Assembly: GCA_945906795.1 (NCBI GenBank)
Contig: CAMDRO010000018.1
Span: 1 to 40,590, forward strand
Reading direction: 5' to 3'
DNA from: Spirosoma fluviale
Lineage (GTDB): Bacteria; Bacteroidota; Bacteroidia; Cytophagales; Spirosomataceae
Length of the DNA: 40,590 nucleotides
The translations under genes were made by a program, and so were the position numbers. The notes beneath the pieces were generated by a model that did no database searches, was not told where the DNA came from, and saw only the letters and a list, made by a program, of their open reading frames with translations. The number at the start of each line of letters is the position of its first letter. Within the stretch, counting starts at the first letter, position 1. Positions 16,067-26,400 of this stretch are shown one piece after another.

Positions 16067-17880
16067 TTTTTCTCATCGAGCCAAATTTTAAGTTGGCTTA
16101 TCAACGCAGGTGTTTTTGCTTTTCCAATAACCTTTTCAAGTTCAATTTGTGGAGCGTCCAACATGTTTCGAGTGGTTCCAAATTGCTTGAGTAATTTCTG
16201 GGCCGTTAATTTCCCTATCCCCTCCATTTCTTCTAATTGGCTTACGATAAAATTTTTACTTCGTTTATTCCGATGTGCCGTAATTCCAAAGCGATGCGCT
16301 TCATCGCGTAATTGTTGGATTAATTTCAAGGATTCTGATTTCTTATCAATATAAAGCGGCAAGGTATCCTCCGGAAAATAGATCTCTTCTAAGCGCTTTG
16401 CGATACCGATGATGGGTATTTTTCCATATAGGCCAATGGCCTTGAGGGCATCACAGGCGGAAGATAGTTGGCCTTTCCCCCCATCCACAATAATCAGGTC
16501 AGGGAGTTCGGATTCTTCTTCTATCAACCTTTTGTAGCGACGAGTGACGACTTCAAACATCGTGGCAAAGTCATTGGGTCCGTCAACGGTCTTGGGTGTA
16601 AATAATCGGTACTCCTTTTTTGCGGCCAGACCATTTAAAAAACAAACCATGGCGGATACCGGATTGGTACCTTGAAGGTTTGAATTATCAAAACATTCAA
16701 TATGTTTAGGCAATTGGGTCAAGCGTAAATCATTTTTTAAGGTAAGGAGCACCCTCATTTTTCGATCTCCTCCACTTTCTTCTGCCGCTTTTCTATCTGC
16801 TTTTTCCTTTTTAAAATAGAGCACATTTTTCAAAGACATGTCGAGCAATTTTTTCTTATCGCTCATGATTGGAATCGTATTTTTGACTCCTTTGAATTCG
16901 AGCGCCATGGGGATGTTGGTGATAATTTCTTTTGCCTCGCTTTGAAATTGTTCTCTTTTTTCCCAGATGAGCATGGTTAGTAAATCACTCTCGTCTTCAT
17001 TTAGTTTTTTCTTTGTTTCCCAAGTTTGGGATTGAGTAATGGTTCCATTGATCACCTTCATGAAATTAATGTAAGCGACTTGATCATCTGAAACGATCGA
17101 GAAAACATCGACATCATGAATGGCAGGATTTACGACCGTAGACTTAGCTTGGTAGTTTTCAAGTAATTGCCATTTATCTTTATATTCTTGCGCTTCCTCG
17201 AAGGCCAATCGGCCAGCGGCATGTTGCATTTTTTCATGGAAGTAGTTTTTTGGCTTTTGATAATGTCCTTTTAATATGCTTTGAATGGAATCGATGTATT
17301 CTAAATAAATAGCTTCTGATTGTAAACCTTCACAGGGGCCTTTGCAGTTGCCAATATGATATTCCAAACAGACTTTGAATTTCCCATGTTCGATGTTAGC
17401 CGGTTTTAAAGCCAACGAGCAAGTGCGTAAGGGGAAAAGTTGGTGCAATAATTCCATCAAAGCATTCATCGATTTAGGATTGGCAAAGGGACCAAAATAA
17501 GTTCCTGCTTGGTGATCGATGCGCCTGGTCGAAATGAGTTTAGGAAAATGCTCCTTGGTAATGCACAAAAAGGGATAGGTTTTATCGTCCCTTAAAAGAA
17601 TATTGTATTTAGGCTGAAACTGTTTAATTAATGTATTTTCGAGTAAAAGTGCATCAAACTCGGAATGGACAATGGTAAATTCAACTCGTTTAATTTGTTG
17701 AACGAGTCTTCTTGTTTTGGTATCTTGATTTTTTTGATTGGTAAAATAACTGCTAATCCGATTCTTTAAATTTTTCGCTTTGCCTATGTAGATAATGGTA
17801 TTTGTTTCATCGAAATATCGATAAACTCCAGGGTCTTCAGGGAGTGTAGGTAGCAGTAATTTTACGTCCAATTCGTACAT
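16063..17880 (-). CDS. uvrC: Excinuclease ABC subunit C
   Basis: This 605-residue protein is the nuclease of nucleotide excision repair, cutting the damaged strand on both sides of a lesion bound by UvrB. Domains in order are a GIY-YIG nuclease (GVY at 18-20, YIG at 31-33, 'KAKNLKNRISSYF'), a Cys-rich segment (about 150-180), a UVR domain (about 205-240), and an RNase H-like second nuclease with 'HIECFDNSNLQGTNPVSAMV' and 'LIIVDGGKGQLSSA'. Tandem helix-hairpin-helix motifs end the protein ('LEEMEGIGKLTAQKLLKQFG'). The length is normal. Its stop codon overlaps that of convergent nuoK. A -7-like TATTTTTG lies at 17886-17893 with no -33 partner, which would leave almost no leader, so its role is doubtful. 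Confidence 0.97.
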   Translation of the reverse strand: MYELDVKLLLPTLPEDPGVYRYFDETNTIIYIGKAKNLKNRISSYFTNQKNQDTKTRRLVQQIKRVEFTIVHSEFDALLLENTLIKQFQPKYNILLRDDKTYPFLCITKEHFPKLISTRRIDHQAGTYFGPFANPKSMNALMELLHQLFPLRTCSLALKPANIEHGKFKVCLEYHIGNCKGPCEGLQSEAIYLEYIDSIQSILKGHYQKPKNYFHEKMQHAAGRLAFEEAQEYKDKWQLLENYQAKSTVVNPAIHDVDVFSIVSDDQVAYINFMKVINGTITQSQTWETKKKLNEDESDLLTMLIWEKREQFQSEAKEIITNIPMALEFKGVKNTIPIMSDKKKLLDMSLKNVLYFKKEKADRKAAEESGGDRKMRVLLTLKNDLRLTQLPKHIECFDNSNLQGTNPVSAMVCFLNGLAAKKEYRLFTPKTVDGPNDFATMFEVVTRRYKRLIEEESELPDLIIVDGGKGQLSSACDALKAIGLYGKIPIIGIAKRLEEIYFPEDTLPLYIDKKSESLKLIQQLRDEAHRFGITAHRNKRSKNFIVSQLEEMEGIGKLTAQKLLKQFGTTRNMLDAPQIELEKVIGKAKTPALISQLKIWLDEKN

Positions 17881-18177
17881 TAAGTCAAAAATAGGAATTT
17901 ATTTTTAAATTATTTTTTTGTACTATTTCCACATGATTTTTTAAAAAAAAATAACAGTATTTTTTATATTTTGTATTTGTTTGATATTTTGAAAAATATA
18001 TAATTTTATTTTGTAGGCATATAATTTGTTATGTCTTTGCTCAATGCATTGTATCATCTAGATAAAATGTATTCGATTAGACTTTTTTGGGAGTATTTGA
18101 GGCTTTTATCTCCGCAGATTAGGAATTAATTAATTAATTGTGAATATTCCATTAATTAAAGAGATGGTAAATACTTA

Positions 18178-18185
18178 TAAATTTG
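18178..18185 (+). promoter_or_regulatory. Candidate -7 box for the susCD operon
   Basis: TAAATTTG is an exact TAnnTTTG match. The expected TTTG 19-21 bases upstream is missing; that stretch is AT-only. SusC operons are often read by ECF sigma factors or activators, so the -33 element may differ. The call is tentative. Confidence 0.35.
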
Positions 18186-18219
18186 TATGATTTTAAGATG
18201 GCCATCGCTAATTATATTC

Positions 18220-18242
18220 CTTTGATATTGTACAATTCAAAG
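18220..18242 (+). promoter_or_regulatory. Small hairpin / near-palindrome in the susC leader
   Basis: CTTTGA (18220-18225) pairs with TCAAAG (18237-18242). After a one-base bulge, ATT pairs with AAT around a GTAC loop. The core ATTGTACAAT is a 10-base palindrome. It could be an RNA stem or an operator, and the sequence alone does not decide. Confidence 0.35.
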
Positions 18243-18289
18243 AAATATTCACATTTTGGCTATAAAAATATTAATTTAAACTTTAAAAT

Positions 18290-18300
18290 AGAAAGGAGGT
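18290..18300 (+). promoter_or_regulatory. Extended Shine-Dalgarno-like sequence 65 bases ahead of susC
   Basis: AGAAAGGAGGT is complementary over 11 bases to the usual Bacteroidota 16S rRNA 3' end (ACCTCCTTTCT). It is too far from the susC ATG (18366) to serve it directly. It sits three bases ahead of a CTG codon that opens a 21-codon frame. Shine-Dalgarno pairing is generally weak or occluded in this phylum, so such a long match is unexpected. Confidence 0.6.
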
Positions 18301-18303
18301 CCA

Positions 18304-18369
18304 CTGAAAAGAATCAAAGCAAAAACCATTACAATTAATTATTTTAAACAATTTAAAACTCTATTATGA
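18304..18369 (+). CDS. Possible CTG-initiated leader peptide coupled to susC
   Basis: After the Shine-Dalgarno-like word, CTG at 18304 opens 21 sense codons ending in TGA at 18367-18369. The stop overlaps the susC ATG (18366-18368) in an ATGA arrangement typical of translational coupling. The peptide would be basic (LKRIKAKTITINYFKQFKTLL) and has no recognised motif. CTG starts are rare and an AT-rich frame of this size can arise by chance, so it is listed as a hypothesis. Confidence 0.3.
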   Translation: MKRIKAKTITINYFKQFKTLL

Positions 18370-21300
18370 AAAATAAATTTTACCAAAGTCTACGAGGCTT
18401 TCTATTGCTCGCGATTGTGATGCTTGGGAGTTTTTCGTCATTCGCCCAAGGTCGTAAAGTAACCGGTAAGGTTACTGGTACGGATTCTCAAGGCATTCCT
18501 GGGGTGAGTATCTTAGTGAGAGGTACGAATACAGGTGCTACTACAGATGGAAATGGTGCATTTAGCGTGAATGTAAATTCTGCTACTGCTGTTTTAAACA
18601 TTTCTGCGGTAGGTTATAAAACACAATCTGTTAATGTCGGATCTCAATCATCTATTTCTGTTGTTTTACAAGAAGATGTAAGTCAATTGAGTGAGGTTAT
18701 CGTCACGGGTTATTCAGTGATCAACAGGAAAGAATCTACTGCTGCTGCCTCTATCGTTAAGGCAAAAGATTTGCAGATTTCTCCTTCAGGTAACGTAGAG
18801 CAACAATTACAAGGTCGTGTGGCTGGTATCACGTTGATCACAAATGGTCAGCCTGGAACTAACTCAATTATTCGTGTGCGTGGTTTTGGAGCCTTTGGTG
18901 GTAATGAGCCATTATACATTGTGGATGGAATTCCTGTTGGAAGTACTGATTTTCTTTCTCCAGATGATATTGAGTCGACTACCGTTTTGAAAGATGCTGC
19001 GGCAGGTTCTATCTATGGTGCTCGTGCGGCTAATGGTGTAATTGTTTACACAACCAAGCGTGGTACTAAGGGTAAGAAAGGATTAACCATTACCTATGAT
19101 GGACTTTATGGGGGAACTGACCCGAACGTAGCGGGTGCTCCCAAAATGTTAACTCCTCAAGAGGATGCTAATTGGACGCATGTAGCTTTCCGTAACAATG
19201 CGACTGCTACTGGAACTGCGCCTCAGTATTCTCATCCACAATATGGAACTTCTGCTCAACCAACTCTACCTGCTTATTTGCATGCTAATGGTGCTAATGG
19301 TGTGACAGGTTCGGTGGATATGGCAGCTATTCAAGCAGCTTATGCAGCAAGTCCTTTGACTACTTTTTTAATCCGTCCTAATTTAGCTGGAACGAATTGG
19401 TTTGATGAGATTACTCGATTCGGTAGTACGATGCGTCATTCATTAGGCATTGGCGGTGGTACTGATAATGGTCGTTTTTACCTAGGAGTTTCAGGACAAG
19501 AGCAACAAGGTATTTTGTTGGAAAATGATTTCAAACGTTATTCTGCTCGTTTTAACTCGGAATTTAACTTAGGTAAAAAAGTTCGTGTTGGTGAAAACTT
19601 ACAGTTTACCTATCGTTCCGTTCGTGGACAAGCTGGTGGTAACGGTGGATTAGGAATTGCATCGGATGAGTCGGTGATTTTATCTGCTTATCGTATGCCT
19701 ACCATTATTCCTGTATTTGATGATTTTGGATCTTATGCAAGTACGAAGGCAGCAGGATTTAATAATCCGCGTAACCCTGTTCGTCAGATCATGCGTAACA
19801 ACTTGAATGACAACAACTTTAATGCAAATGCGGTTGGTAATATGTATGCTGAGTATGAGCCGATTAAAGATTTGATCATCAGAACTAGTTTAGGAGGTCA
19901 ATTCAATAGTTCAGCTTTCAAAAATTATAATTATCGTTATCTTGGAGATTCGGAGCCTGAAGCTTCGGATTCTTTCTCTGAGGGATCTAATTATGTGATG
20001 AGTTGGGTGTTATCCAATACCGCTGCTTACAAATATCAGTGGAGAAAACATGGTGTTAAAGCTTTAGTTGGCCAAGAAGCCTTAAACACTGGAGCAGGTC
20101 GTAGCATCAGTGGTTCTGGAATTAACCCGTTTTCTATGGACATGGATTTCTTAACTTTAAATGCTGTTCAATCTCCTGTAGTAAATTCAAATTTATTTAG
20201 CGGGGTTAATTTCTACTCTTTATTCTCTAAGTTAGATTATAACTTTGATGAAAAGTATTATGTAACTGGAGTAGTACGTCGTGATGGTTCGTCTCGTTTC
20301 GGTTCTCAAAGCCGTTATGGTATTTTCCCTGCATTTTCTGCTGCTTGGCGGGTAACTTCTGAGGCATTTATGGCTGACCTTCCTTCAATCACAGATTTAA
20401 AAATTCGTGGTGGTTGGGGAGAAATGGGTAACTCAAATAACGTAGACCCAGCGAATCAGTTCTCTTTGTACGCAGCAAATCGCGGTAACTCATTCTATCC
20501 AATTTCTGGACAAAGTTCAGGAGCTAATGAAGGATATTTCCGTTCACGTATTGGAAATGATGCGGCTAAATGGGAGACCTCAGAAACGTTGAATATTGGT
20601 TTTGATGCGACTTTATTGAATGGTAAGTGGGAAATAGTATTGGATGTTTGGAGAAAAGATACACGTGATTTGTTATTTGGTGTCCCTCTTCCAGCGGTTG
20701 TTGGAAACTCTGCATCTGCACCAGCGGTTAACGTAGCTAAAATGCGTAATCAAGGTATTGATTTCCAAATTATTAATCGTGGAAATATCACTGCTGACTT
20801 GAAGTATGAGTTAACCATCAATAATTCATTTTTACAAAATGAGATTGTGGCCTTTGCTCCAGGTATCACCAACTTAACAGGAGGTGCATTCCGTGGTATT
20901 GTTCCAATTAGAATGGAAGTGGGTCGTTCTCTTTCTGCATTTTATGGATATAAGGTATTAGGATATTTTAATTCTGCTGCTGAAGTTACTTCGGCTCCTG
21001 TTCAATCAGGTGCAGGTGTGGGACGTTTCCGTTACCAAGATACAAATGGAGATGGAAATATTACTCCAGCTGACCGTACTTACTTAGGTTCACCGGTGCC
21101 AACTTACACAGGAGGTGTCAATTTAGGCTTAACTTATAAGGATTTTGAATTCAGTGCATATTTGAATGCATCCGCTGGAAACAAAATTTGGAATCAGCAA
21201 AAATGGTTTACAGATTTCTTTGGAACATTCCAAGGGGCTGGCAAGGGTGATCGCGCTAAGCAATCATGGACTCCTGCTTTAGGAAATGCTGCTGCTACTC

Positions 21301-21605
21301 CTATTTGGGAATCAGCTTCAAATATCTCGACTTCAGGTGCTGAGAACTCATGGTATGTGGAGGATGGAGATTACATCCGTTTCCAAAATATCTCTTTGGG
21401 ATATAATATTCCAGCGAAGTATTCTTCTAAGCTAGGAATTAAGCGTGCTAAGTTTACCGTTTCGGCAACGAATTTGTTTACCATCACGGCCTATAAAGGT
21501 TTAGATCCCGGTGTTGGTGGAGCGGCTGATACTGGATTTGGTATTGATGTGGGTAACTATCCAGTTACACGTGGATTTAACGCATCGATCAATTTGAATT
21601 TCTAA
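18366..21605 (+). CDS. SusC/RagA-family TonB-linked outer membrane protein
   Basis: This 1079-residue outer-membrane transporter imports a large ligand, usually a glycan or peptide, with TonB energy. A signal peptide (about 1-27, ending FAQ) is followed by a carboxypeptidase-D regulatory-like beta domain (about 30-110, 'VTGKVTGTDSQGIPGVSILVRGTN'). A TonB box-like 'LSEVIVTGYS' comes next, then the plug domain with 'VEQQLQGRVAGI', 'IRVRGFG' and 'PLYIVDGIP', and a beta barrel ending in aromatic 'NASINLNF'. Arg codons are mostly CGT and Gly codons mostly GGT, unlike neighbouring genes, which suggests high expression. susD follows after 31 bases. The ligand is not identifiable. Confidence 0.96.
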   Translation: MKNKFYQSLRGFLLLAIVMLGSFSSFAQGRKVTGKVTGTDSQGIPGVSILVRGTNTGATTDGNGAFSVNVNSATAVLNISAVGYKTQSVNVGSQSSISVVLQEDVSQLSEVIVTGYSVINRKESTAAASIVKAKDLQISPSGNVEQQLQGRVAGITLITNGQPGTNSIIRVRGFGAFGGNEPLYIVDGIPVGSTDFLSPDDIESTTVLKDAAAGSIYGARAANGVIVYTTKRGTKGKKGLTITYDGLYGGTDPNVAGAPKMLTPQEDANWTHVAFRNNATATGTAPQYSHPQYGTSAQPTLPAYLHANGANGVTGSVDMAAIQAAYAASPLTTFLIRPNLAGTNWFDEITRFGSTMRHSLGIGGGTDNGRFYLGVSGQEQQGILLENDFKRYSARFNSEFNLGKKVRVGENLQFTYRSVRGQAGGNGGLGIASDESVILSAYRMPTIIPVFDDFGSYASTKAAGFNNPRNPVRQIMRNNLNDNNFNANAVGNMYAEYEPIKDLIIRTSLGGQFNSSAFKNYNYRYLGDSEPEASDSFSEGSNYVMSWVLSNTAAYKYQWRKHGVKALVGQEALNTGAGRSISGSGINPFSMDMDFLTLNAVQSPVVNSNLFSGVNFYSLFSKLDYNFDEKYYVTGVVRRDGSSRFGSQSRYGIFPAFSAAWRVTSEAFMADLPSITDLKIRGGWGEMGNSNNVDPANQFSLYAANRGNSFYPISGQSSGANEGYFRSRIGNDAAKWETSETLNIGFDATLLNGKWEIVLDVWRKDTRDLLFGVPLPAVVGNSASAPAVNVAKMRNQGIDFQIINRGNITADLKYELTINNSFLQNEIVAFAPGITNLTGGAFRGIVPIRMEVGRSLSAFYGYKVLGYFNSAAEVTSAPVQSGAGVGRFRYQDTNGDGNITPADRTYLGSPVPTYTGGVNLGLTYKDFEFSAYLNASAGNKIWNQQKWFTDFFGTFQGAGKGDRAKQSWTPALGNAAATPIWESASNISTSGAENSWYVEDGDYIRFQNISLGYNIPAKYSSKLGIKRAKFTVSATNLFTITAYKGLDPGVGGAADTGFGIDVGNYPVTRGFNASINLNF

Positions 21606-21636
21606 TTTAACGAAAATCAATTTTAATTATAAAAAA

Positions 21637-23391
21637 ATGAAAAAAAATCAAATTTTTAAGCGAATAGCTTTAGTGAGTGCGTCAGCGTTTATGTTGACCT
21701 TCGCTTGTAGGGATCAGTTTTTAGAAGTTGCACCCACGGGCTCTTTAGCTCAAGCGCAATTATCTTCAAAGATTGGTGTTGAGGGTGCCTTAATTGGTGC
21801 TTATGCACAGTTGGCAGCTAAAGGTTTCACTCGTTTGGGAGCTGCGAACAACTGGGTTTGGGGTTCAATTCGTGGAGGTGAAAGTAACAAGGGTACTGAC
21901 CCAGGTGATTATACATCCATTAACCCAATCCAGCGTTATGAGATTGATGCAACGAATGGAGATATGAATAACACGTGGCAAGCTAAGTATGAAGGCATTG
22001 CACGTTGTAATGCGGTTATCAATTTAGCGAATGGATCAAAAGATTTATCTGCTGGAGACAAAACTCGTATTATAGCAGAGGCGCGTTTTTTACGTGGATT
22101 CTTTTATTTCGAATTAAAGCGTTTGTGGAATTCTGTTCCTTACGTAGATGAGAAAGTAGGATATGGCCAAGGAATTGAGAAAGTGGCTAATACTCCTGCT
22201 ATTTGGGATAAAATCGAATCTGATTTCAAACATGCGTATGATAATCTTCCTGAAACTCATTCAGATGCGGGTCGCGCAAATAAATGGGCCGCAGGTGCTT
22301 TATTAGGTAAGGTTTATGTATTCCAAGCGAAATGGGCGGATGCAAAAGCAATTTTGACTACCGTTATTGCTAGTGGAAAAACGACTAATGGTAAGAAGTA
22401 TGGTTTAGTTCCAAAATTTGCTGATCTTTTCAATGCTGAAAATGACAACAATGAGGAGGCTATTTTTGCCATGCAATCTTCCATGAATACGGGTTCGACT
22501 AACAACGCTAATGGTTTTGACGACTTGAACTACCCTTACAATACGGGTGCTGACGGTCCAGGTAACTGTTGCGGTTTCTTCCAACCTACGTTCTCGATGG
22601 CAAATGCGTATCGTACTGTAGAGGGTTTACCAATCCTTTCTGAGCAAGCTGATGGAACACCTAATTATAATTTAGCTGCCAATGCAGTAAAGAATGATTA
22701 TGGCATTAATTCAAATGTTTCTTTCACTGAAGATACTAATCCATTAGATCCACGTATCGATCATACCATCGGTCGTCGTGGTATTCAGTACTTAGATTGG
22801 ATCGAGCATCCAGGTGCTAACTGGATTCGTTCTCAAGTGTATGCAGGTCCATATTCTCCTAAGAAATACGTATACTACAAGCGCCAAGAGAATTCTTTAA
22901 CCGATGGATCTGGTTGGACGCGTGGCTATGCTACCCTGAACTTCAACATTATCCGTTTTGCGGATGTGCTTTTATTAGCTGCTGAGGCTGAGATTGAAGC
23001 TGGAAGCATATCAACTGCTTTGGGATATATTAATCGAATTCGTGCACGTGCAGCTAACCCTGATGGTTTTGTAATGAAAGGTGGAAAGGTAGAAGCTAAT
23101 TATGTTATTGTGCAGTATGCATCTTTTGCCGATAAAACTCAAGCAACTAATGCGCTTCGTATGGAGCGTTTGTTAGAGTTAGCTACAGAAGGACATCGTT
23201 TCTTCGATTTAGTTCGTTGGGGTATTGCAAGTAAAACGTTGAATGCATATTTGAAATACGAGTCTAAATTGTTAGTAACTAAACTTGGTGGTGCTAAATA
23301 TACCACTGGAAAAGATGAGTATTTACCGATTCCTCAGGCACAAATTGATATTCAAGGGACATCTGTATTAAAGCAGAATCCAGGGTATTAA
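21637..23391 (+). CDS. SusD/RagB-family outer membrane nutrient-binding lipoprotein
   Basis: This 584-residue surface lipoprotein forms the lid of the SusC channel and captures its ligand. A lipobox ending in C24 ('MLTFAC') is followed by 'RDQFLEVAPTGSLA', the usual SusD opening. TPR-like helices follow ('ARFLRGFFYFELKRLWNSVPYVDE' near 150), and the C-terminal SusD/RagB signature includes 'IRFADVLLLAAEAEIE', 'INRIRARA', 'RLLELATEGHRFFDLVRWG' and 'EYLPIPQAQID'. It shares the CGT-rich codon use of susC, with which it forms one operon. A terminator lies 23 bases downstream, before the FG-GAP gene. Confidence 0.96.
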   Translation: MKKNQIFKRIALVSASAFMLTFACRDQFLEVAPTGSLAQAQLSSKIGVEGALIGAYAQLAAKGFTRLGAANNWVWGSIRGGESNKGTDPGDYTSINPIQRYEIDATNGDMNNTWQAKYEGIARCNAVINLANGSKDLSAGDKTRIIAEARFLRGFFYFELKRLWNSVPYVDEKVGYGQGIEKVANTPAIWDKIESDFKHAYDNLPETHSDAGRANKWAAGALLGKVYVFQAKWADAKAILTTVIASGKTTNGKKYGLVPKFADLFNAENDNNEEAIFAMQSSMNTGSTNNANGFDDLNYPYNTGADGPGNCCGFFQPTFSMANAYRTVEGLPILSEQADGTPNYNLAANAVKNDYGINSNVSFTEDTNPLDPRIDHTIGRRGIQYLDWIEHPGANWIRSQVYAGPYSPKKYVYYKRQENSLTDGSGWTRGYATLNFNIIRFADVLLLAAEAEIEAGSISTALGYINRIRARAANPDGFVMKGGKVEANYVIVQYASFADKTQATNALRMERLLELATEGHRFFDLVRWGIASKTLNAYLKYESKLLVTKLGGAKYTTGKDEYLPIPQAQIDIQGTSVLKQNPGY

Positions 23392-23414
23392 TTTTAGAGT
23401 TTGTATTATTTTTT

Positions 23415-23448
23415 AAAAAGGTGGGGAGTAATTCCCACCTTTTTTTTA
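23415..23448 (+). terminator. Intrinsic terminator after susD
   Basis: AAAAAGGTGGG (23415-23425) pairs perfectly with CCCACCTTTTT (23434-23444) around an 8-base loop, and the T run continues to 23447. It separates susCD from the next gene on the same strand, whose ATG is only 27 bases further on, so some readthrough is likely. Confidence 0.88.
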
Positions 23449-23474
23449 TTAATTTTATAAGATTAAAATAAGCC

Positions 23475-26400
23475 ATGAAATCCATTCTTATTTCTTTTAT
23501 TCTAGTTTTTTCTTTCTTTTTTTACGGGTGTAAAACAAAGTCGACTTTTGAGTTTATCCCGAGTGAAGATTCTGGAATAACGTTTAATAATCAAATTGTG
23601 GACAATGATACCCTTAATATTTTAACCTACGAATATCTGTATAATGGTAGTGGTGTGGGATTAGGTGATTTTAATGGAGATGGTTTATTAGATGTGTTCT
23701 TTTCAGGGAGTCAGGTTGATAGCAAATTGTATTTAAATCAAGGGGATTTCAAGTTTATAGATATTTCAAAATCGGCTGGAATAAATACGTTGGGTCGCTG
23801 GTGCTCAGGAGTATCAGTCGTCGATATTAATGCGGACGGCTTGTTAGATATTTATGTGTCAAGTACCATGAAAAATGCAGCAAAAGATCGTGAGAACCTA
23901 TTGTTTATAAATCAGGGGGTAAAAAATGGAATTCCTACTTTTAACGAAATGGCCACAGAGTATGGAGTTAATGATTCTGGGTATTCTGAACATGCTGCAT
24001 TTTTTGATTATGATCGAGATGGGGATCTGGATTTATATGTGTTGATCGATGTGATCGACCAACAACCTGCATTGTTTAGACCTAAAGTTACCGATGGCTC
24101 TTATCCTAACACTGATCGCTTATACCGCTGTGATTGGTCTACCGATTTAAAACACCCTGTGTACACCAATGTATCTAAAGAAGCGGGAATTACGATTGAG
24201 GGATTCGGTTTGGGTGTGGCCATTTGTGATATTAACCAGGATAATTGGCCTGACATTTATGTGACCAACGATTATGTATCGGATGATTTATTGTATATCA
24301 ATAATAAGAACGGAACCTTTACGGATCAGGCAAAAAAATACTTTAAACATACCAGTTTAACTGCCATGGGAAATGAAGTAGGAGATGTGAATAATGATGG
24401 TTTAGCTGATATCGTAGCCTTAGATATGTTGCCAAAAAATACGGAAAGAAAAAAGCAATTGGCACCTCCCAATAATTATCAAACCTATATTAATAGTGAT
24501 CAATTTGGGTATACGTATCAGTACATGCGCAATACATTGCAATTGAACTCAGGTAAACAGGCGGATGGGTCCAGTAAGCCTTTTCATGAAATCAGTTTAA
24601 TGGCAGGTATTTCTGAAAGTGAGTGGAGTTGGTGTCCTTCGCTTGCTGATTTTGACAACGATGGATACCGCGATTTATTTGTGACGAATGGGTATCCTAG
24701 GGATGTAACGGATCGTGATTTTATGCTCTATCGGGCGAATACTTTGCAATTATCATCCTCGGCTTTGATGCTAGAACAAGTGCCCGTCATTAAAATAAGT
24801 AATTATGCCTATCGTAATCGGGGAGATTTGACTTTTGAAGATGTGACTGAAAAGTGGGGTTTGAGTGTTCCTTCATTTTCCAACGGGGCGGCTTATGGCG
24901 ACCTAGATAATGATGGGGATTTGGATTATATTGTTAATAACATCAATGATAATGCATTTTTGTATCGAAATAATTCACGAGAAGAGCAAGCAGATAAATC
25001 ACATTATTTACGTGTTAAATTTAAAGGAGATCAAAAAAATGTACAGGGTTTTGGGGCTAAGGTTGAGGGTGTTTTCGAAAATGGAGAACGTTTTTATTAT
25101 GAAAATACGCCTTATCGTGGCTACCTCTCCTCTGTCGAACCTGTGGCTCATATTGGTTTGGGGGCAAAGCGTAAATTAAAGGAAATACGCATTATATGGC
25201 CTAATGATAAAATGCAGATTATTAAGAAGCCGGGCGTAGATCAGATTTTAACGGTTTCCATTAATGCGGCAAAAGAGCCGTATCAAACTCTTTTTGAGGT
25301 TAACAAGCCTTTGTTAAAAGATATTTCCGATGAACTTAATTTAGGGGATGTCCATCAAGAGTACGACTTCATCGACTTTAATTATCAAAATTTAATGCCC
25401 TTTAAGTTATCCCAATTAGGACCTGGATTATCGGCCGGGGATGTGAACGGCGATGGCTTGGAAGATTTTTTCCAAGGAGGGGCCAAGTTCTATTCGGGTA
25501 TTTTTTACATTCAAAATCAAGCGGGACAGTTTAACGCCAAGCCTCTAGAAAAAAGTATTTCAGTGCCCAAAAAATTGGGAGAAGACTTAGGTTCCTTGTT
25601 GGCCGATTTTGATCAGGATGGAGATCTGGATCTTTACATTGCTCGCGGAGGCAATGAAGATAAATTAGGTGCCGCCAGTTTTCAGGATGTTATTTATGTC
25701 AATGACGGTAAGGGGAATTTCACTTTAGATGCTTTATCATTGCCCGTATTTACGGAAAGCAATGCGGCAGTTCGAGCATCCGATTTTGATCATGATGGAG
25801 ATTTAGACTTATTTGTGGGAGGGCGAAATGTACCCTTCCAATATCCCAAATCCACCACTTCTCGTTTGTTAAAGAATGAGTCTGTTAAAGGACATATTAA
25901 GTTTGTTGACGCTACCCAGACATTAGCCAAGGACCTTATCAATGTAGGTTTAATTTGTGACGGAATTTGGTCAGATTATGATTTAAATGGTTGGCAAGAT
26001 ATCATCCTCGCAGGAGAATTTTCAGACATTAAAATATTGAAAAATGATCGGGGTCGTTTTACGCTTTTGAAGGCTACGGGCTTGGAGGAATTGTCAGGAA
26101 TTTGGACTTCTTTGTCTAGTGGTGATTTCGACCATGATGGCGACATGGATTATGTCGTTGGAAATATGGGAAAAAATACCTTATTAAGAGCGAATTCCAA
26201 GCAGCCTGTGGATATTTGGCACGGGGATTTGGATGGAAATGGGGTATATGATTTATTTCCATTTGTGTATTTTCAAACGGCCGATGGGAAAATGGCCTCT
26301 GCCTCCTTATTTGGGAAAGACGATGTGCATAAAATGTTGAATCAGACACGCCAGCGATGGGTTTATTACAAAGATTTTGGGAAGGTAACTCAGGAAAATT

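Larger units (their letters stand above)
17881..18365 (+). other. 485-bp AT-rich intergenic region carrying the susC leader
   Basis: No protein gene or tRNA is seen. From left to right it holds AT-rich filler with many TATTTTG-like words, an ATTAATTAATTAATT tract (18124-18139), and a perfect -7 box TAAATTTG (18178-18185, no -33 partner). A small hairpin (18220-18242), an extended Shine-Dalgarno-like word (18290-18300) and a CTG-initiated 21-codon frame running into susC complete the region. If the -7 box is used, the susC mRNA has a leader of about 175 bases, long for this phylum. Confidence 0.6.

Noticed and set aside
17886..17893. TATTTTTG as the uvrC promoter -7 box
   Set aside because: It has no -33 partner in an A-rich stretch and would start transcription at or inside the ATG. 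Such words are common in this AT-rich spacer.
18124..18160. ATTAATTAATT tract as a CRISPR-like or operator repeat
   Set aside because: It is a low-complexity 4-base periodicity in an AT-rich spacer, without spacers or a defined unit. No CRISPR array was seen anywhere in the window.
18290..18365. The AGAAAGGAGGT word as the ordinary ribosome binding site of susC
   Set aside because: It is 65 bases from the susC ATG, far beyond the 5-10 bases needed, so a direct role for susC initiation was not accepted.
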